Below are positions 1-11,862 of a stretch of 64,000 bases of DNA, piece by piece. Positions within the stretch are counted from its first letter, which is position 1; each line of letters starts with the position of its first letter. Location: NCBI GenBank assembly GCA_023014365.1, contig JAEBUN010000026.1, forward strand, positions 62,001 through 126,000, written 5' to 3'. Both the position numbers and the translations under genes were made by a program. The notes beneath the pieces are model-generated. The model did no database searches. It had not been told where the DNA came from and saw only the letters and a program-made list of their open reading frames with translations. The DNA comes from Lepiota brunneoincarnata (lineage: Eukaryota > Basidiomycota > Agaricomycetes > Agaricales > Agaricaceae).

Positions 1-1247
1 GAGCGCGATGTTCATATAACCATCGAGACAAGATAAAACTCCTGCGATTCAACGAAATTAACGCAGGTGTTTCATGTCTTCTGTTCAAGCACGCACCACG
101 ATAATCGACCCCTGATATGAGCCGGACAATTACGCGTTTCCCGACAACATTCTTCAAAAAGTCTGTAGGAGATCCCGTGTGACTGGATGGTGGAGGGGGT
201 GGAGGAGACTCTCCAGTTGGCTGAGGCGGCGTTTCGTCCATGAGGTCAAGGGTGAGGTTTGGCTTTGTTTGGCGCTGCTGGCACGATGAATTGCCCTTCC
301 TGTTCTGGATCATCGATCACCACAGGGACCTATCTGACCACTTGAGGTTGTGTGGCATTCGCTCAATCCAATCACGCCATGAAAGTGGAACCGACAGTCT
401 GTATGTCTTCTAAGCTACTTAGCAATTCTTTGAGGTTGACATACACTTAACTTGGTCGACGATCCATCGGAAGCTTTGTCGTAGGATAATAGAATGTCAC
501 CCGCCTCGCCGTCGTGGCTGTCGACCCCTCTTTTACGCTTCGATTATGTTAAATACTCCACGTTGGCTTGGAATTGCAGAGTGGAACACCCCCGTCTTTC
601 AGGAATTTCAATGTACCCACAGTCTTTTGGCTGACTAAGTAGTTCTCGAGGTCTAAATATACGCACACCTCACACTGGGCGTAAAGCCATTGGCGCTAGA
701 ACCTATAACCCTGCCTGCCACCCGACCTGGAAAAATAATAATCCTACTTCGCGTGCATAAAAATACCTCCGCCATCCCGGGAATTTAGAGTCAAGTTATC
801 GAGACGCCACCCCTCCTTTCTTTGAGCGTCGGACATCGAGTAATCATCGCCATTGGCCTAATATTCACGGCAAACAGGGCTACTGAATAAGGTGTTGCAT
901 GGAACCTACTAACACTCGCTGTTTGGAGCGTTCTGGTAGTACAATATATCCGTGGTCCGTTCAACGAAGAGTCCGAAAATAAACAGTATCATCTAAGTAT
1001 AAATAATATAACAGCCCGTTAGTCATTGCATTGATACGTTATACATGGGTGTGGATCGCGGGGCCGGAAATCGCAGTGCAGGGCTCTGTCGGATTCGTGA
1101 GGTGGTTGCGGGACATGGGACAATGACTGTCGGACAGCTCGAGCATCTACGAGAAGGGTGGTGCGGGGGAAATCACGGCAGCTCCTGGCGCAGAAGAAAG
1201 CCTATGTATATGAATCGTTGATTTTTTGTATCCAGCCGTCCCCTGAT
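1..1247. other. gene-free stretch at the window start
   Basis: No open frame with convincing codon use, splice signals or protein-like translation was found on either strand. It ends at the stop codon of the GDT1 gene on the minus strand, so its right part is the downstream flank of that gene. Confidence 0.6.
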
Positions 1248-2196
1248 CTAAGGCCCGCCGTTCACATCCAGGGTGAGGGGTACCTCGACGTTTCCCCACT
1301 CCATGCATGCCTCATAAAAGTAAAGTGCGCCGAAAATAAGGAAAAGAATTGCGCCGCCCCATGTGACTGAGATCTGGCGTAAATATCGTTCATCTATAGC
1401 GGAGCTGCAAGCACCCACCATGTTTGACGGAGATCTTGGTTGATACATAGCGGCCGCCGATAACAGCCAAAGCGGTGCAAAAGGAGTGGCCAAGGATGGT
1501 GCCCAATGTTACCAGATACACGCTCTATACAAAGGAACCCAATGAGATATCCGGTGTAGCAGAAAACTAAAAGAAGGCACGTACATGGGCAGCTCCTAGG
1601 GCGATGGTCGCGATCTGACTGCGGTCACCCCATTCACCCAAGAACGTCAAAACGAACGCTTGCACGAAAACAGGACCAAAGATCAAGCTCGAGAAATTCC
1701 GAGCGCCTTCGACCCAACTCGGCTTTTTTGGAGGTGACTTCGGTGACGGGGGAGGCATGTCCGCTGTTCTTCCCTCCTCGAGAACCTCCATAGGAACTAC
1801 CTCTCCGTCATCTTCCGCAATGTCCCCCGCCGCCTCCTTCATATCTTCTTTCATTTTATCCTTTCCACCATCACCGTCCATCCCCTTCGCTTCTCGAGCC
1901 ATCTTGAATCCAAAGATCACGAACAGCACAGCTGCGGAAAATTGGGTCCATTTGCGTGGAATGAGGGAGGGGAGAATATGACCCAGTGATGCAGATAGGG
2001 CGGACATAAGAAGCAGGGAAGTGAGGGCGCCCGAGAAGACGAGGAGGCGGGGATGACGCATTGCTAGTAGGGCAGATATGAGAAAGGTCTTGTCGCCGAT
2101 TTCTGAGAAGAGGATGAGGAGGATCGACTGTGCTAGCGTCTCGAAGGCAGATGGGTCCGCCGTCGGCGGCGAAGGCGACGGGGGTGCGGTCGACAT
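1248..2196 (-). CDS. GDT1: GDT1/TMEM165-family Golgi cation transporter
   Basis: Predicted membrane transporter of the GDT1/TMEM165 (UPF0016) family, which in yeast and animals exchanges Mn2+/Ca2+ for H+ at the Golgi and so supports glycosylation. Three exons, 2196-1585, 1524-1419 and 1366-1248, are joined by GT-AG introns of 60 and 52 nt and give 278 aa. The family hallmark is two E-x-G-D-(K/R)-(T/S) motifs in inverted halves; both are visible, EIGDKT at residue 32 and EWGDRSQ at residue 188, each in a hydrophobic helix. A charged Lys/Asp/Glu-rich loop (about residues 100-165) separates the halves, as in other members. Exon 2 supplies GHSFCTALAVIGGRY and exon 3 VTWGGAILFLIFG, the usual last helices. 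The start is the first ATG of the frame; there is no long hydrophobic leader before the first motif. The exon joins are inferred from consensus signals and family similarity. Confidence 0.93.
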
Positions 2197-2399
2197 GGTC
2201 AGTGTTCTGGTTACCTGTTGTTCCGCTGGCGATATAGATTCAAAGTTCCCACGGCGGCAAGTGACTTGAAGTGATTATCATCAATTCACGATTTACAAAA
2301 GTACACAATATAATTCAACAAAGTCTGTTCAACAAATCTGGGCTATCTTCCTGTCGAGCACACGCTTAAGAATAGTAACAGCAGCAGGCTTGAAGCAAA

Positions 2400-2675
2400 C
2401 TACAAAGAAAAGAAATCAGATCCCCTGGCGACAAAATTCTCTAAAACATATACGCACTGGCCGCAGCATTCACCACGAGCGTAAAGCCCGGTAGGTCCGC
2501 TGCATCTCTTGCAACGGTCGTTGCAAAGTTCGCCGCCACCAAGACCATGGCAGGAACCCGCAGCGCCGCACCCTGCAGCAGCATTCCGAGCGAGGGAGTC
2601 GCGTCCAACAGCCTCGTTGGGCAAAGTGTAGGCGACAGCGATGAGAGTAAAGAGGATGGCAAGAGAGGACTTCAT
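2400..2675 (-). CDS. small secreted cysteine-rich protein
   Basis: Predicted secreted peptide of 91 aa if read through to the stop at 2400. The start is the ATG at 2675 because it opens a clean signal peptide (MKSSLAILFTLIAVAYTLP) just downstream of a TATA box; the open frame upstream of it reads as non-coding leader. After the signal come eight cysteines, ending in a C-x3-C-x2-C-x11-C-C-x2-C cluster. That spacing recalls part of the snakin/GASA pattern, but only the second half matches and I do not assign the family. The 3' end is uncertain: GTATAT directly after the last cysteine and a pyrimidine-rich TTTGTAG about 54 nt on would form a normal intron, replacing the last residues by a short hydrophobic tail. 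Size and signal fit an effector-like or antimicrobial peptide; this is inference. Confidence 0.7.
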   Translation of the reverse strand: MKSSLAILFTLIAVAYTLPNEAVGRDSLARNAAAGCGAAGSCHGLGGGELCNDRCKRCSGPTGLYARGECCGQCVYVLENFVARGSDFFSL

Positions 2676-2730
2676 GTCTGTAGCTATGATTGGGTAGTAG
2701 TTGTTGCAGGAAGGGGTATTCTGAGTCTCT

Positions 2731-2738
2731 TTTATATA
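2731..2738 (-). promoter_or_regulatory. TATA box of the Cys-rich peptide gene
   Basis: Read on the minus strand the sequence is TATATAAA, 56 bp upstream of the ATG at 2675. The spacing matches that of the knottin gene (TATA at 19718, ATG at 19775), which supports both starts. Confidence 0.6.
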
Positions 2739-2739
2739 C

Positions 2740-5130
2740 CCATCGACGTTCGGAGGATGGCAAATAACACTGCTTGGTAGAGGACGGCAAACCCACAGTC
2801 CTTCCCAAATGCTCAGAATTTCCGCATTCTTGAGGAGCTCTCCCCCAGGTCGCCCCACCCGCTCGATGCGTTTTTCACTGAATGGCAGTGAACAGCTGTG
2901 TCCTCCATACGTAATATATTGGATCCGACTCCTCAGATACCCATTGCATTTTGCCAAGGCTTCTAGCCATTTCCAGAATGAGTATTCTGCGGCAAAGACA
3001 CGCACCACTGATCGAGGTTGCGTTACCAGGGCGTAACATAGTGGTGTTACACCCACCAAAACACGACCTAGGGATCCACCAATATTGACTTTGATCTCAA
3101 TATCTTTGGGAGGGCTCGTGGCCCCACTGCGACTGCTGCAGTACAGTACATACAAGGAGGGAGAAGCCGATGGAAAACGTCCGATTAATTGCTGACATTT
3201 TCATAGGCAAATCCCCCTGAGCAGTTCCGGAGTCGTTTGCGATAAAAGGAGGTGGACAACGCAACATCAAACGGTTAGATAGGGGCAAGATCTTGATGGC
3301 TCCAAAGTCCGGTGCATAGCATAAGCGAATGACGTGCCTACTTCGCAACCTCCGGAGTGTAAATCGAAGGAAATGTGTCGCTGCTTATTCTTTCGAGCGG
3401 TGCTGGTACCTTCGACCGCCGAAGGTAGCTGATAGATCATCATTTGCTTGGTGCCAAAAATGCTAACAACACCACCGAACCAGTGTCTCCGGATTTGAAA
3501 TGGAAAGCTGGACAACCTACAGAGCACGAGGCGCCACGCTGACATTAGTTATTAGTTCATGCGTGGTGATAATGGCACATTCTCAAGCTCAGAAGCGCTA
3601 TAGATAAATGACGAGACTAGCGGAAATTCTCCGTGTTTCGGTGTAACCCTGCTGAAATATGAGTAGTACGTTGGCTGAGCGCGTTCTTTGGGCCCGAAGA
3701 CTTTCCCCTCCGCCGTTTAATAGCCTCAAAGGATGCTAGTGCCTTAAAAATTAACATATAGGCAGATGAATAGTTAAACTCGAAAGAGGGGACACTAAGG
3801 CGGAGATGATACATGTAACTTAAATAAGGTGGAATAATCTAAGTTAATACCAGTATGAAAAGAACTCTTGTAACCCTGGTGAAGGAATTCATCGTCACGC
3901 TTTCCCGAGCTCGCATGACAATAGGCGCTTGACACCGAACCCAGGATTCGTGGAGTTCAAGTGGTTGTTCCCACTCACCATGACTCATTTGACGCGATTT
4001 CTGTCCACCCACCGGCTACAACGGGGGGCGATACAGATCAAGGAACTGGATCCACATAGGGCTAGTGTGCCTGACCCCACTGGTCGTGAACCCACAAATT
4101 GAACGTCACAAGATCAAACAACTGCCGTCTCAACCATAGGGGCCACACTAGATAGTAGATCTAGTGTATCCGCAAGCCCAGAAAGCCTAACTCTCTCTGG
4201 AAGTGACGGCAAGTTTCACTGGATCTGTGGTGGCTCCATCACGAGCCACCATACATATGTACCAGACCGATTAAAGTAACTATGACTTCAAGGAGCCACC
4301 AGCGTTCCGACACAGGATGAAATCGTCGCGTGCACAGTAGAATTTGTTAGTAGTTGTTCAAGCAAAGACGGTCGACATGGAACAATCCCTCCTTGTCCCG
4401 ACGCTCAGTATTCTTCTATATTTGACAATTGTACGGCAAGATGTGCTTAAAATGTTGAGATGGTTGAGGAGATGGTTAACAAAGAGTAGAATCCCATTAT
4501 GGCCACGGCTACATAAGGCGCCTGGTGCTTCTGGAGATCGGTGGAGTCGTTTCGCTGGGTTTTCACTGGCTAAATTCCAGCTGAAACCCTCCAGCAGATA
4601 CTCCCTACTAACACATCAACTCCCTGAAATACACAGTTTCACTGCCATGCATTGAGTCGCGCCTGGGTTCCCGAGTTGCGGGGGGATCTCACTAATGGAA
4701 GTTGCGGGAGGGATAATCCTATGTTCATAGGAAACCGTTGGGGTATGATGGAGGGACCCCCCAATACAATGTCCAACAAGATGGATATAGATGCATTCTA
4801 TCGTGAAAAACCCTTGTCTGTCCCCCTTGACTCGCGGGGAGCTGCGATGAAACACGTTCGCGTTTCGGGTAGAATTTTACTTAGTATCGCCATACAGAAC
4901 AGATTTGCGCAGCCTATGGATAGAAAAGTAATCTACTGGTTGCAGGCGAAGACTGCCGTGGCCAGGTTCTAACCACGGTCCTTACCACCAGCACTCAGAT
5001 TCTTCACTTGTCCCACCCTCTAGCCCCCTTTCTAATGCCCGAAAATACCTGCCTGATTGTCCTCAGAGGGTAAATAGTTCCCCCAATCCAGCAGATGGTT
5101 ATCCTCCTAATACCCGGCTCCTCGGCAATA
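2740..5130. other. gene-free stretch
   Basis: Several short open frames exist (for example 4344-4655 and 4652-4972 on the plus strand), but none has splice partners, a recognisable domain, a core promoter or a paralogue in the window. I see no repeat longer than a few tens of bases. Confidence 0.5.
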
Positions 5131-7555
5131 AAAGCGATCGCGAAACCGAATCCTTTTTATGAGTGTCTGCATAGATAATCATCCTCTCCATCCTGGCTCA
5201 ATACACCACAGCACCAAAAGAAAAAAATTCGCACTCCTCCTAGCTCCGTAAGAATCGGGCCAAGGTCAATGCATTGCACGGGAGACCCTCTGAGCTGTCA
5301 CTCATAATCACTCGCTAGCTACAAAATAATATTTGGCGCGAACGATCGCTCATATAGTTTCTGTTACATGCAGAGTCCAGACAAATGAGCAATGTCCGGT
5401 ATTTAATAGCCCTAGTACCAGAGAGAACAACTCAGATAGGAAGCATCATCCTAATGCACACTCGCCTAACGAGGGGCATACATATATTCTGTCATAACAT
5501 ACACATTATCCCTAACTAGAGCATCGTCTACGAGTAACGATGAAGGGACGACAGATTTGGACTCCACTCACCGCTGTCGCCGACAGCGCTCAGCTTCGTT
5601 TGATGCTTGATAATGCCCGTCCAGTAGCCTGCAGAATGTGGAAATAAGTGCCCCAGTCTAACAGATAGTCATCATCGCCACGATGATCGTAAGATTCTGG
5701 ATCGACCCATCCTATCGATACGCTATCATATGTCTGGTGCGGGACGACGGACGGTATTCTTCCGCTACCGGCAAACCAACTAATGATATCATGCTGAAGA
5801 TCCCTGTCCGGCTCCTGTATCTGTAGTTCAAGAGCGGGGACCAGGACGAGCTGGGGGGTGTAAAAGAGGGTGAGGAGTTGGTCTTGTGGGAGGTCGGTGT
5901 CATGTATTCTGAGAACACGCAGAGAGTGTCGCGGACTCTCAATAAATTCCTGCAGTGGCGTGATATCTCGTCCTGGAAGTCCAGAGGGGGTGCCACTATG
6001 GGAGTAGTGTAAGATCTGAAGACTGGGAAAGTTGAAATATTTGAAGGGGCCATATCCTACTCGGCCACTATTATCACGCTCAGAGTTGGCGTTAAAGCCC
6101 AGGCTGAGGACACATAGCCGCGGAAGGAAGATCATCGCTGGGGTAGGGGGGCCTCTGTCGCCCACCTCCAAATAATCGTACGTGATGTCTACACTGTGCG
6201 CCGATGTACATCCACGTAGTAATCCGAAGAGCTGTAGTTCTGTTATCGAGAAAACCGCCAGTTGCAGATGTACGAGTTGGGCGAAAGTGGTCGGGATGGG
6301 ATCGAGTAACTCCTCCACAGCATGGCCGTGATCGCACTCCAAGGTCAACCTCCGAAGGGACTTCGGTACGCAATGAAGGGCATCAAGAAGTGTTCCAAAT
6401 CCTTCGGAATCGTAGACCCGGAGAATCAAGCGCTCCAAATCATGGGCCTTATAAAGAGGAAGGAAGGGAAGGAAATGTACAAAACCACAGCTGACATCCA
6501 ACGTCAACCCCTTCCAATAATGTATACGGGGAAGGATGGTGTTGAATAGCTCCGTCAGATAGATGGAGATTTTGCGGAACTCGGGACCCGGCTCAGGTTC
6601 TTGTTCACTCGCGATGAGTGCGTCAACAGGTGCACGGCCTGCTCGCTGGAGCCAGAGTTCAACAACCTCGAGCGGAGGGATATGACTTGTCAAAGCGAAT
6701 GTGAAGATTTGACCAGAACCGAGGGGTGGAAATGATTATATCATGCCAGCGACGGGAGACGGAGGATAATCTGTTCCGAGCTATGTGCAAGCTATTGGAG
6801 GTGGTTTCGGTAAGCGTAGTGAAGATGGGTGCCGAGAAGGGTGCTAGATGAAAGCGAAAAATAGTCTCAAGCAGCTCCGTAGGAAGAGAACTAACACTAG
6901 ATGAGGGGTTCCGGATCCTGGTATAAATATATTAGTGATCGGTCTGTGAAGTAGCATCATTAATTGGAAATCGCACCTGTCAGGACGACCAGTTCTGTTC
7001 TCGCGTGACCGTGAGGTGGGCATACTCAGCCCTAGTCTTTCCACGGAGCCACGGTCGACGTGGGACGATCGTGGTATAGGAGACGAACAATACAAATTCT
7101 CGGGTGCCGGGTTTCAACAACTTGGCGGAGCTAAGACGCGTGGGGGGAGGGGCAAACTATGGTATGGGTAAGGATTGGGAGTGGCGAATCTTATATCACC
7201 GTCTGGGCGCATAAGGTATTGTGGCCATTGTGGCCCCCTATTATCAAAGTTCTCTGAATGCTATCCAGTTGCCACCCTTTTGTCAGGTTGGTGTTACGTT
7301 GAGGATGGACTAGTTGACTTCTTCAATTAGGTTCGGTAGTCATAGAAACCCGTTAATATAGGGACAAGCTCTTCTGTGCGCGGGCCACCGTATGTGCCAT
7401 TTCGGACTGCAGTCCTCCGAGTCCTCAGGGCGCTCGTCGACACATGGTTGATCATCCATGCCCTTATTTGGAAAGGTATGTAATATATATCTGGGCAAGA
7501 GCGTGTCCGATTGACTTCAACCCGACATGTCAATTAGTACCGGAACATAGTGACC
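5130..7555. repeat. segmental duplication, unit A (F-box gene plus flanks)
   Basis: About 2.4 kb that aligns colinearly with 7840-10250. The match covers the 3' flank, the whole two-exon F-box gene and several hundred bases of 5' flank (for example the stretch around 7180-7220 matches 9890-9930 almost exactly). Boundaries are approximate. Orientation is direct and tandem, with about 280 bp of unrelated sequence between the units. Confidence 0.85.
5590..7023 (-). pseudogene. F-box/LRR-like gene, copy A, frameshifted
   Basis: F-box proteins select substrates for SCF ubiquitin ligases; Agaricomycetes carry large lineage-specific families of them. Exon 1 (7023-6977) encodes about 16 residues, then a 59-nt GT-AG intron leads at 6917 into an F-box core (SLPTELLETIF, then SSVSRRWHDI and WSNLHIRF) followed by leucine-rich, LRR-like segments (LRRLTLECD, LPRLCVLSLGF, LQILHYSHSG). 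Compared with copy B there is one extra base at about 6680-6682, which moves the F-box and the body into different frames; the body is then open down to the stop at 5590. An 11-nt deletion near 5600 also gives copy A a shorter C-terminus than copy B. If the extra base is a sequencing error the gene is intact apart from that tail. Product function and substrate are unknown. Confidence 0.78.
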
Positions 7556-7839
7556 GACTGGTTATTAAGGCAGGCGTGTTCAATATAGTCCCTTATTGTA
7601 CATTCTATGTATTGTACAATACATAGATTTTATCGAAGTCCTTTCCTTACCGGAGTAATCATTTCCCGAGCGATCCGATCATTTTGATCATCTTCCCAGC
7701 AGGTGTTGTGGGAAATGTGCTGGTTCGGTCAGCTCCCACAATGCCTCGGGAGTCGAGACGTGTCGGGAGCGATGGGACAATAGTGAGCAGAGAGCGCGCG
7801 TGAAGCTACACGCACAGGCGATTTTCCTCTCTCACCCCT

Positions 7840-10250
7840 CAATCAAAGCGACCGTGAAACTCAATTATTTTTATGAGTGCCGGCCCAGATAATCGTCCTT
7901 TCCATCTTAGCTCGATACAACACAGCATCGAAAGAAGCAAATTCCAATTCCTGCTACTCCTAGCTTCGTAAAGATCAGTCCAGGGCCAATGCTTTGCACA
8001 GGAAGCTCTCTGAGCTGTTACTCATGATAACTTGCTAGCTACAAAATAATATCTGGCACAAATGTCTATCTATTACATGCGGATAAATGAACATTGTCCG
8101 GTATTTAATAGCTATACTACCACAGAAAACAATTCAGACAGAAAGCGCCATCCTAGTGCGCACTCGTCCAGCGAGGGGCACACATATATTCTGTCATAGC
8201 ATAAACATTGTCCCTAGCCGGATCCTCATCTGTGACTAATGATGAAGGAACGACACATCTGGACTCCACACACCGCCGTCGCCAACAGTGCTCAGCTTCA
8301 AAAGCTCATGTTTGATGCTTGACAATGCCCGTCCGGTAGCCTGCAGAATATGGAAATAAATACCCCAGTCTAACAGATAGTCATCATCGACACGATGGTC
8401 GTAAGATTCTGGATCGACCCATCCTATCGATACTCTGTCGGCTTTCTGGTGCGGGACGACAGTCGGTATTCTTCCGCTACCGACAGACAAACTGATGATA
8501 TCATGCTGAAGATCCTCATCTGGCTGTTGTGTCTGCACTTCAAGGGCGGGGACAAGGATGAGCTGGGGGATGGAAAAGAGGGTGGAGAGTTGGTCTTGTG
8601 GGAGGTCGGTGTCATGTATTCTGAGAACACGCAGAGAGTGTCGCGGACTCTCGATAAATTCCTGCAATATCGTGATATCTCGTCCCGGATGTCTGGAGGG
8701 AGTGCCGTTGTGGGAGTAGTGTAAGATCTGAAGACCCGGAAAGTTGAAATATTTGAAGGGGCCGTATCCCACTTGACAACTATTACCATGCCCAGAATTG
8801 GTGTTAGAGCCCAGGCTGAGGACGCGTAGTCGTGGAAGAGAGACCATCGCTGGAGCAGGAAGGTTTCCGTAGTTCACCCCGAAATGATCGTACGTGATTT
8901 CTATGCTGTGTGCCTGATGTGCACCCATGTAGTAGTTCGAAGAGCTGTAGTTCGGTTATCCAGCAGACCGCCAGTTGCAGATGTGTGAGTTGGGCGAAAG
9001 TGGTAGGGATGGGATCGAGCAATTCCTCCACAGTATCGGAGTGATCGCACTCCAAAGTCAACCTCCGAAGGGACTTCGGTACGCAATGAAGGGCATCAAG
9101 AAGTGTTCCAAGTCCTTCTTCGGAATCGTAGACCCGAAGAGTCAAGCGCTCCAAGTCGTGGGCCTTATAAAGAGGAAGGAAGGGGAGGAAGCGCACAAAA
9201 TCGTAGCTGACCTCCAACGTCAACCCCTTCCAATGAGGTACACGGGGAAAAATGGTGTTGAAGAGCTCCGTCAGATAGATGGAGATTTTGCGGAACTCGG
9301 GACCTGGCTCAGGTTCTCGTTCACCCGCGATGAGTGCGTTAACAGGTCTATCGCATGCTCGTTGGAGCCAGAGTTCGACAAGGTCGAGCGGAGGGTATGA
9401 TTTGTCAAAGCGAATGTGAAGGTTTGACCAGAGCCGAGGGGTGGAAGTGATTATATCATGCCAGCGACGGGAGACGGAGGATAATCTGTTCCGAGCAATA
9501 TGCAAGCTGTTGGGGGTGGTTTCGGTAAGCGTAGTGAAGGTGGGTGACAAGAAGGGCGCTAGATGAAAGCGAAAAATAGTGTCAAGGAGCTCCGTAGGGA
9601 GAGAATTGATACTAGACGAGGGGTTCCGGACCCTGGCATAAACATATTAGTGGTCGATTTGTGAAGTAGCATTATTAGTTGGGAACCGCACCTGTCAGGA
9701 CGACCAATTCTGTTCTCGCGCGATCTCGTGGTGGGCATACTCAGACCTGGTTATGGTCGACGTGGGGTGATCGTGGTATCTGGAGACGAACGATGCAAAA
9801 TCTCGCGTGCCGGGGTCCGATAACTTGGCGGGGCTAGGGCGCGTGGGGGAGGCGTAAACTGTGTTATGGGTGAGCGTTGGGGGTGCCGGATCTTATATCA
9901 CCGTCTGGGCGCATAAGGTATTGCAGCCCTCTATTGTCAAAGCTCTACGAACGCTATCCAGTTCCCACCCTTTTGTCCGGTTGGTATTACGTTGAGGATT
10001 GATTATTGACTCTTCACTTGGGTCGGTAGTCATGGAAACCCGTTAATATATGGACAAGCCCTCTTATTCGCAGGCCAGCGCATGAACCATTTCAGATTGG
10101 GTTACTTCAAATCCTCAGGCGCTCGTCGAAACACGCTCGACCATCCATGCCCTTAATTGGAGATATGCAATACGTATCTGGGGGATAACATGCTCGATTG
10201 ACTTCAACCCCACATGTAAACTAGTGCCGAAACGTAGTAGCTAACATCTA
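7840..10250. repeat. segmental duplication, unit B (F-box gene plus flanks)
   Basis: Partner of 5130-7555, same orientation. It holds F-box copy B with the same exon layout and the same 59-nt intron. Divergence is spread over coding and non-coding parts, so the duplication is not very recent. Confidence 0.85.
8236..9738 (-). pseudogene. F-box/LRR-like gene, copy B, frameshifted
   Basis: Same architecture as copy A. Exon 1 (9738-9692) begins with ATG, a 59-nt intron follows, and exon 2 starts at 9632 with the F-box core (SLPTELLDTIF, SSVSRRWHDI). The region where copy A is broken is intact here (the YPPLDLVELWLQRA segment). Instead, copy B has one extra T at about 8915, in the middle of the LRR-like part, so the reading frame from the F-box stops early while the rest (SIEITYDHF onward) is open in the next frame to 8236. 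The C-terminus is about 20 residues longer than that of copy A. Either copy would be complete without its single extra base; the lesions are at different sites. Predicted role if functional: substrate receptor of an SCF ligase. Confidence 0.78.
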
Positions 10251-10276
10251 TATAGTCTCTTATCGCACGTAGAGAA

Positions 10277-11705
10277 TTACAACGTACTATCTCTGATAAG
10301 CGTATTCGGAACCGGCCTAAAACAGATCACCTTGATTTTGCCGGTTTCTTTCTCTAGCCCCCTGCCCTTAAGCTGTTGAAAGGCGCGTGCATGGTCATCC
10401 GCACTCCAACCCGTCGCAGGGCATCCCGGCCTGGAAGGGTCTGCAATCATCCCCCACAGATATCGGCTACAGGCTAATATAATATAAAACTCGGGCCCCC
10501 AGCGCAGGAAAGAGGTATCATCCACCGAGTCATAAACCCTGGGGTAAACCCACCCGAACGACACTTTGGTGGAGTTGGTACGGGGAACAGCAAGTGGAAT
10601 TACGCCACTGTCCGTCGCGGGGCTAAAAGGAAGCCAGCCGTCGTCTTTGGTTGTGGATGACGCCTGCACTTCAACGACAGGGATGCGAGAGAGCTGGGGA
10701 ATGGAAAAAAGGTCGAGTAGTTGTTGCGAAGAGAGATCTTCGTTCCGGAGTCTGAGAATGCGCAGGGAGTGCCTAGAACTCCTAATGTACTCTTGAAAGG
10801 CGTCGAGTTCCTGCTCCGCGTCCGGGAGCGGCCAAAAGACATCAGAGTGGTGCAAAACCTCAAGGCAAGGGAAGTTGAAATAGGCAAATACGTCATAGCC
10901 CAGGCCTTCGAAATCGAGTGTGAGGCTCCGCAGATGAGGAAGGGTTACAATTGCTTCGTGCTGCAAGTTCGGAGCGCCCATCATCATCTCAACGGCAGCA
11001 ATGCTGATATTGACCGCAGAGGTACTGCTACGCAGGACCCGAATCAACAACGAGGGAGATATCTCGGGAACCGATATATTGAGCTGGGTGAGCTGAGCAA
11101 GGGCAGTGGACCCGGGGTCGATGATCGGGTAAATGGCATCCAACATGTAGGGACATTCCACCGTGAGCCTTTGAAGGGAAGGTACAGAACAGACTGCATC
11201 CATAAGCGCGGTAAAGCCAACGTTGTCTGCATCACCTGCCAAAACTCTTATTTCCTCCAATCCACTCGCCGTATACAAAGGGAGAATGGGGAGCACATGG
11301 GAGAGTTCTTGTCCCATGTCCAACGTCAACATTCGCCAACGAGGTACGCGAGGGAAAATGACGCTGAAACACTTCGTGATGTAGAGGTACGTCTCTCGGG
11401 ATACGGAACGAGATCGCGACGTTTGTCGGCCAGCGACAAGGAGATTAATTGGAACATGGGCGGCTCTCTGAAGCCAGAGGGCGACGACATTTAGAGGGGG
11501 GGATTGGTGGTCAACATCGACACACATGGTGGACCAGATTTGGGGATCGGAAATCATAACTGCGTTCCAGTCACGGGAAACCAAGGATATGGCGGTTCTG
11601 TCCTCACACAAGGACTTAAAGTTCGTCTTCGTAAGGGGAGTGGATGAGGCCAAACAGGAGCGGAATATTGCTCCCAACAATTCGGAGGGAAGACTGATCT
11701 TGCTT
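10277..11705 (-). CDS. F-box/LRR-like protein, copy C, intact
   Basis: Third and most diverged member of the tandem F-box array, same strand as A and B. The frame is open for at least 467 codons. The F-box reads SLPSELLGAIFRSC and continues with AISLVSRDWNAV and PQIWSTM; the body shares with A and B segments such as PPLNVVALWLQRA, LPILPLY, SRHSLRILRL and the tail motif FGWVYPRVYD. It lacks both frameshifts. The true start is probably in a short upstream exon, as in A and B: an acceptor (TTAG at about 11705) precedes the F-box, but no unique donor/ATG pair could be chosen between 11710 and 11790. The C-terminus is longer than in A and B. Likely an SCF substrate adaptor, presumably nuclear or cytoplasmic; the target is unknown. 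Confidence 0.78.
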
Positions 11706-11846
11706 GAGAAGGATGGCCTAACTCAGACTTAGTAAACCGTATTTTCAAGGAACACATAGCCTCCAGACGTACATGTCGTCTTTCCAGCACAAACGGGATT
11801 CAAAGGCTATATAAGCGTTCGTCAATGACATATAGCACTAGAACTC

Positions 11847-11862
11847 GGGGGGGGGGGGGGGG
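11847..11862 (+). repeat. 16-bp poly-G tract
   Basis: Uninterrupted run of 16 G on the plus strand, upstream of F-box copy C (which is on the minus strand). Such a run is length-unstable and often miscalled in assemblies. Confidence 0.9.

Noticed and set aside
1158..1370. Plus-strand open frame of 70 codons
   Set aside because: It lies antisense to exon 3 and an intron of GDT1 and starts with a non-ATG codon; a shadow frame.
4344..4972. Two overlapping plus-strand frames that could be a small membrane protein gene
   Set aside because: No splice join produces a longer protein, no promoter-like element, no paralogue.
10721..11494. Plus-strand frame of 257 codons
   Set aside because: Entirely antisense to intact F-box copy C, whose protein is clearly the coding one.
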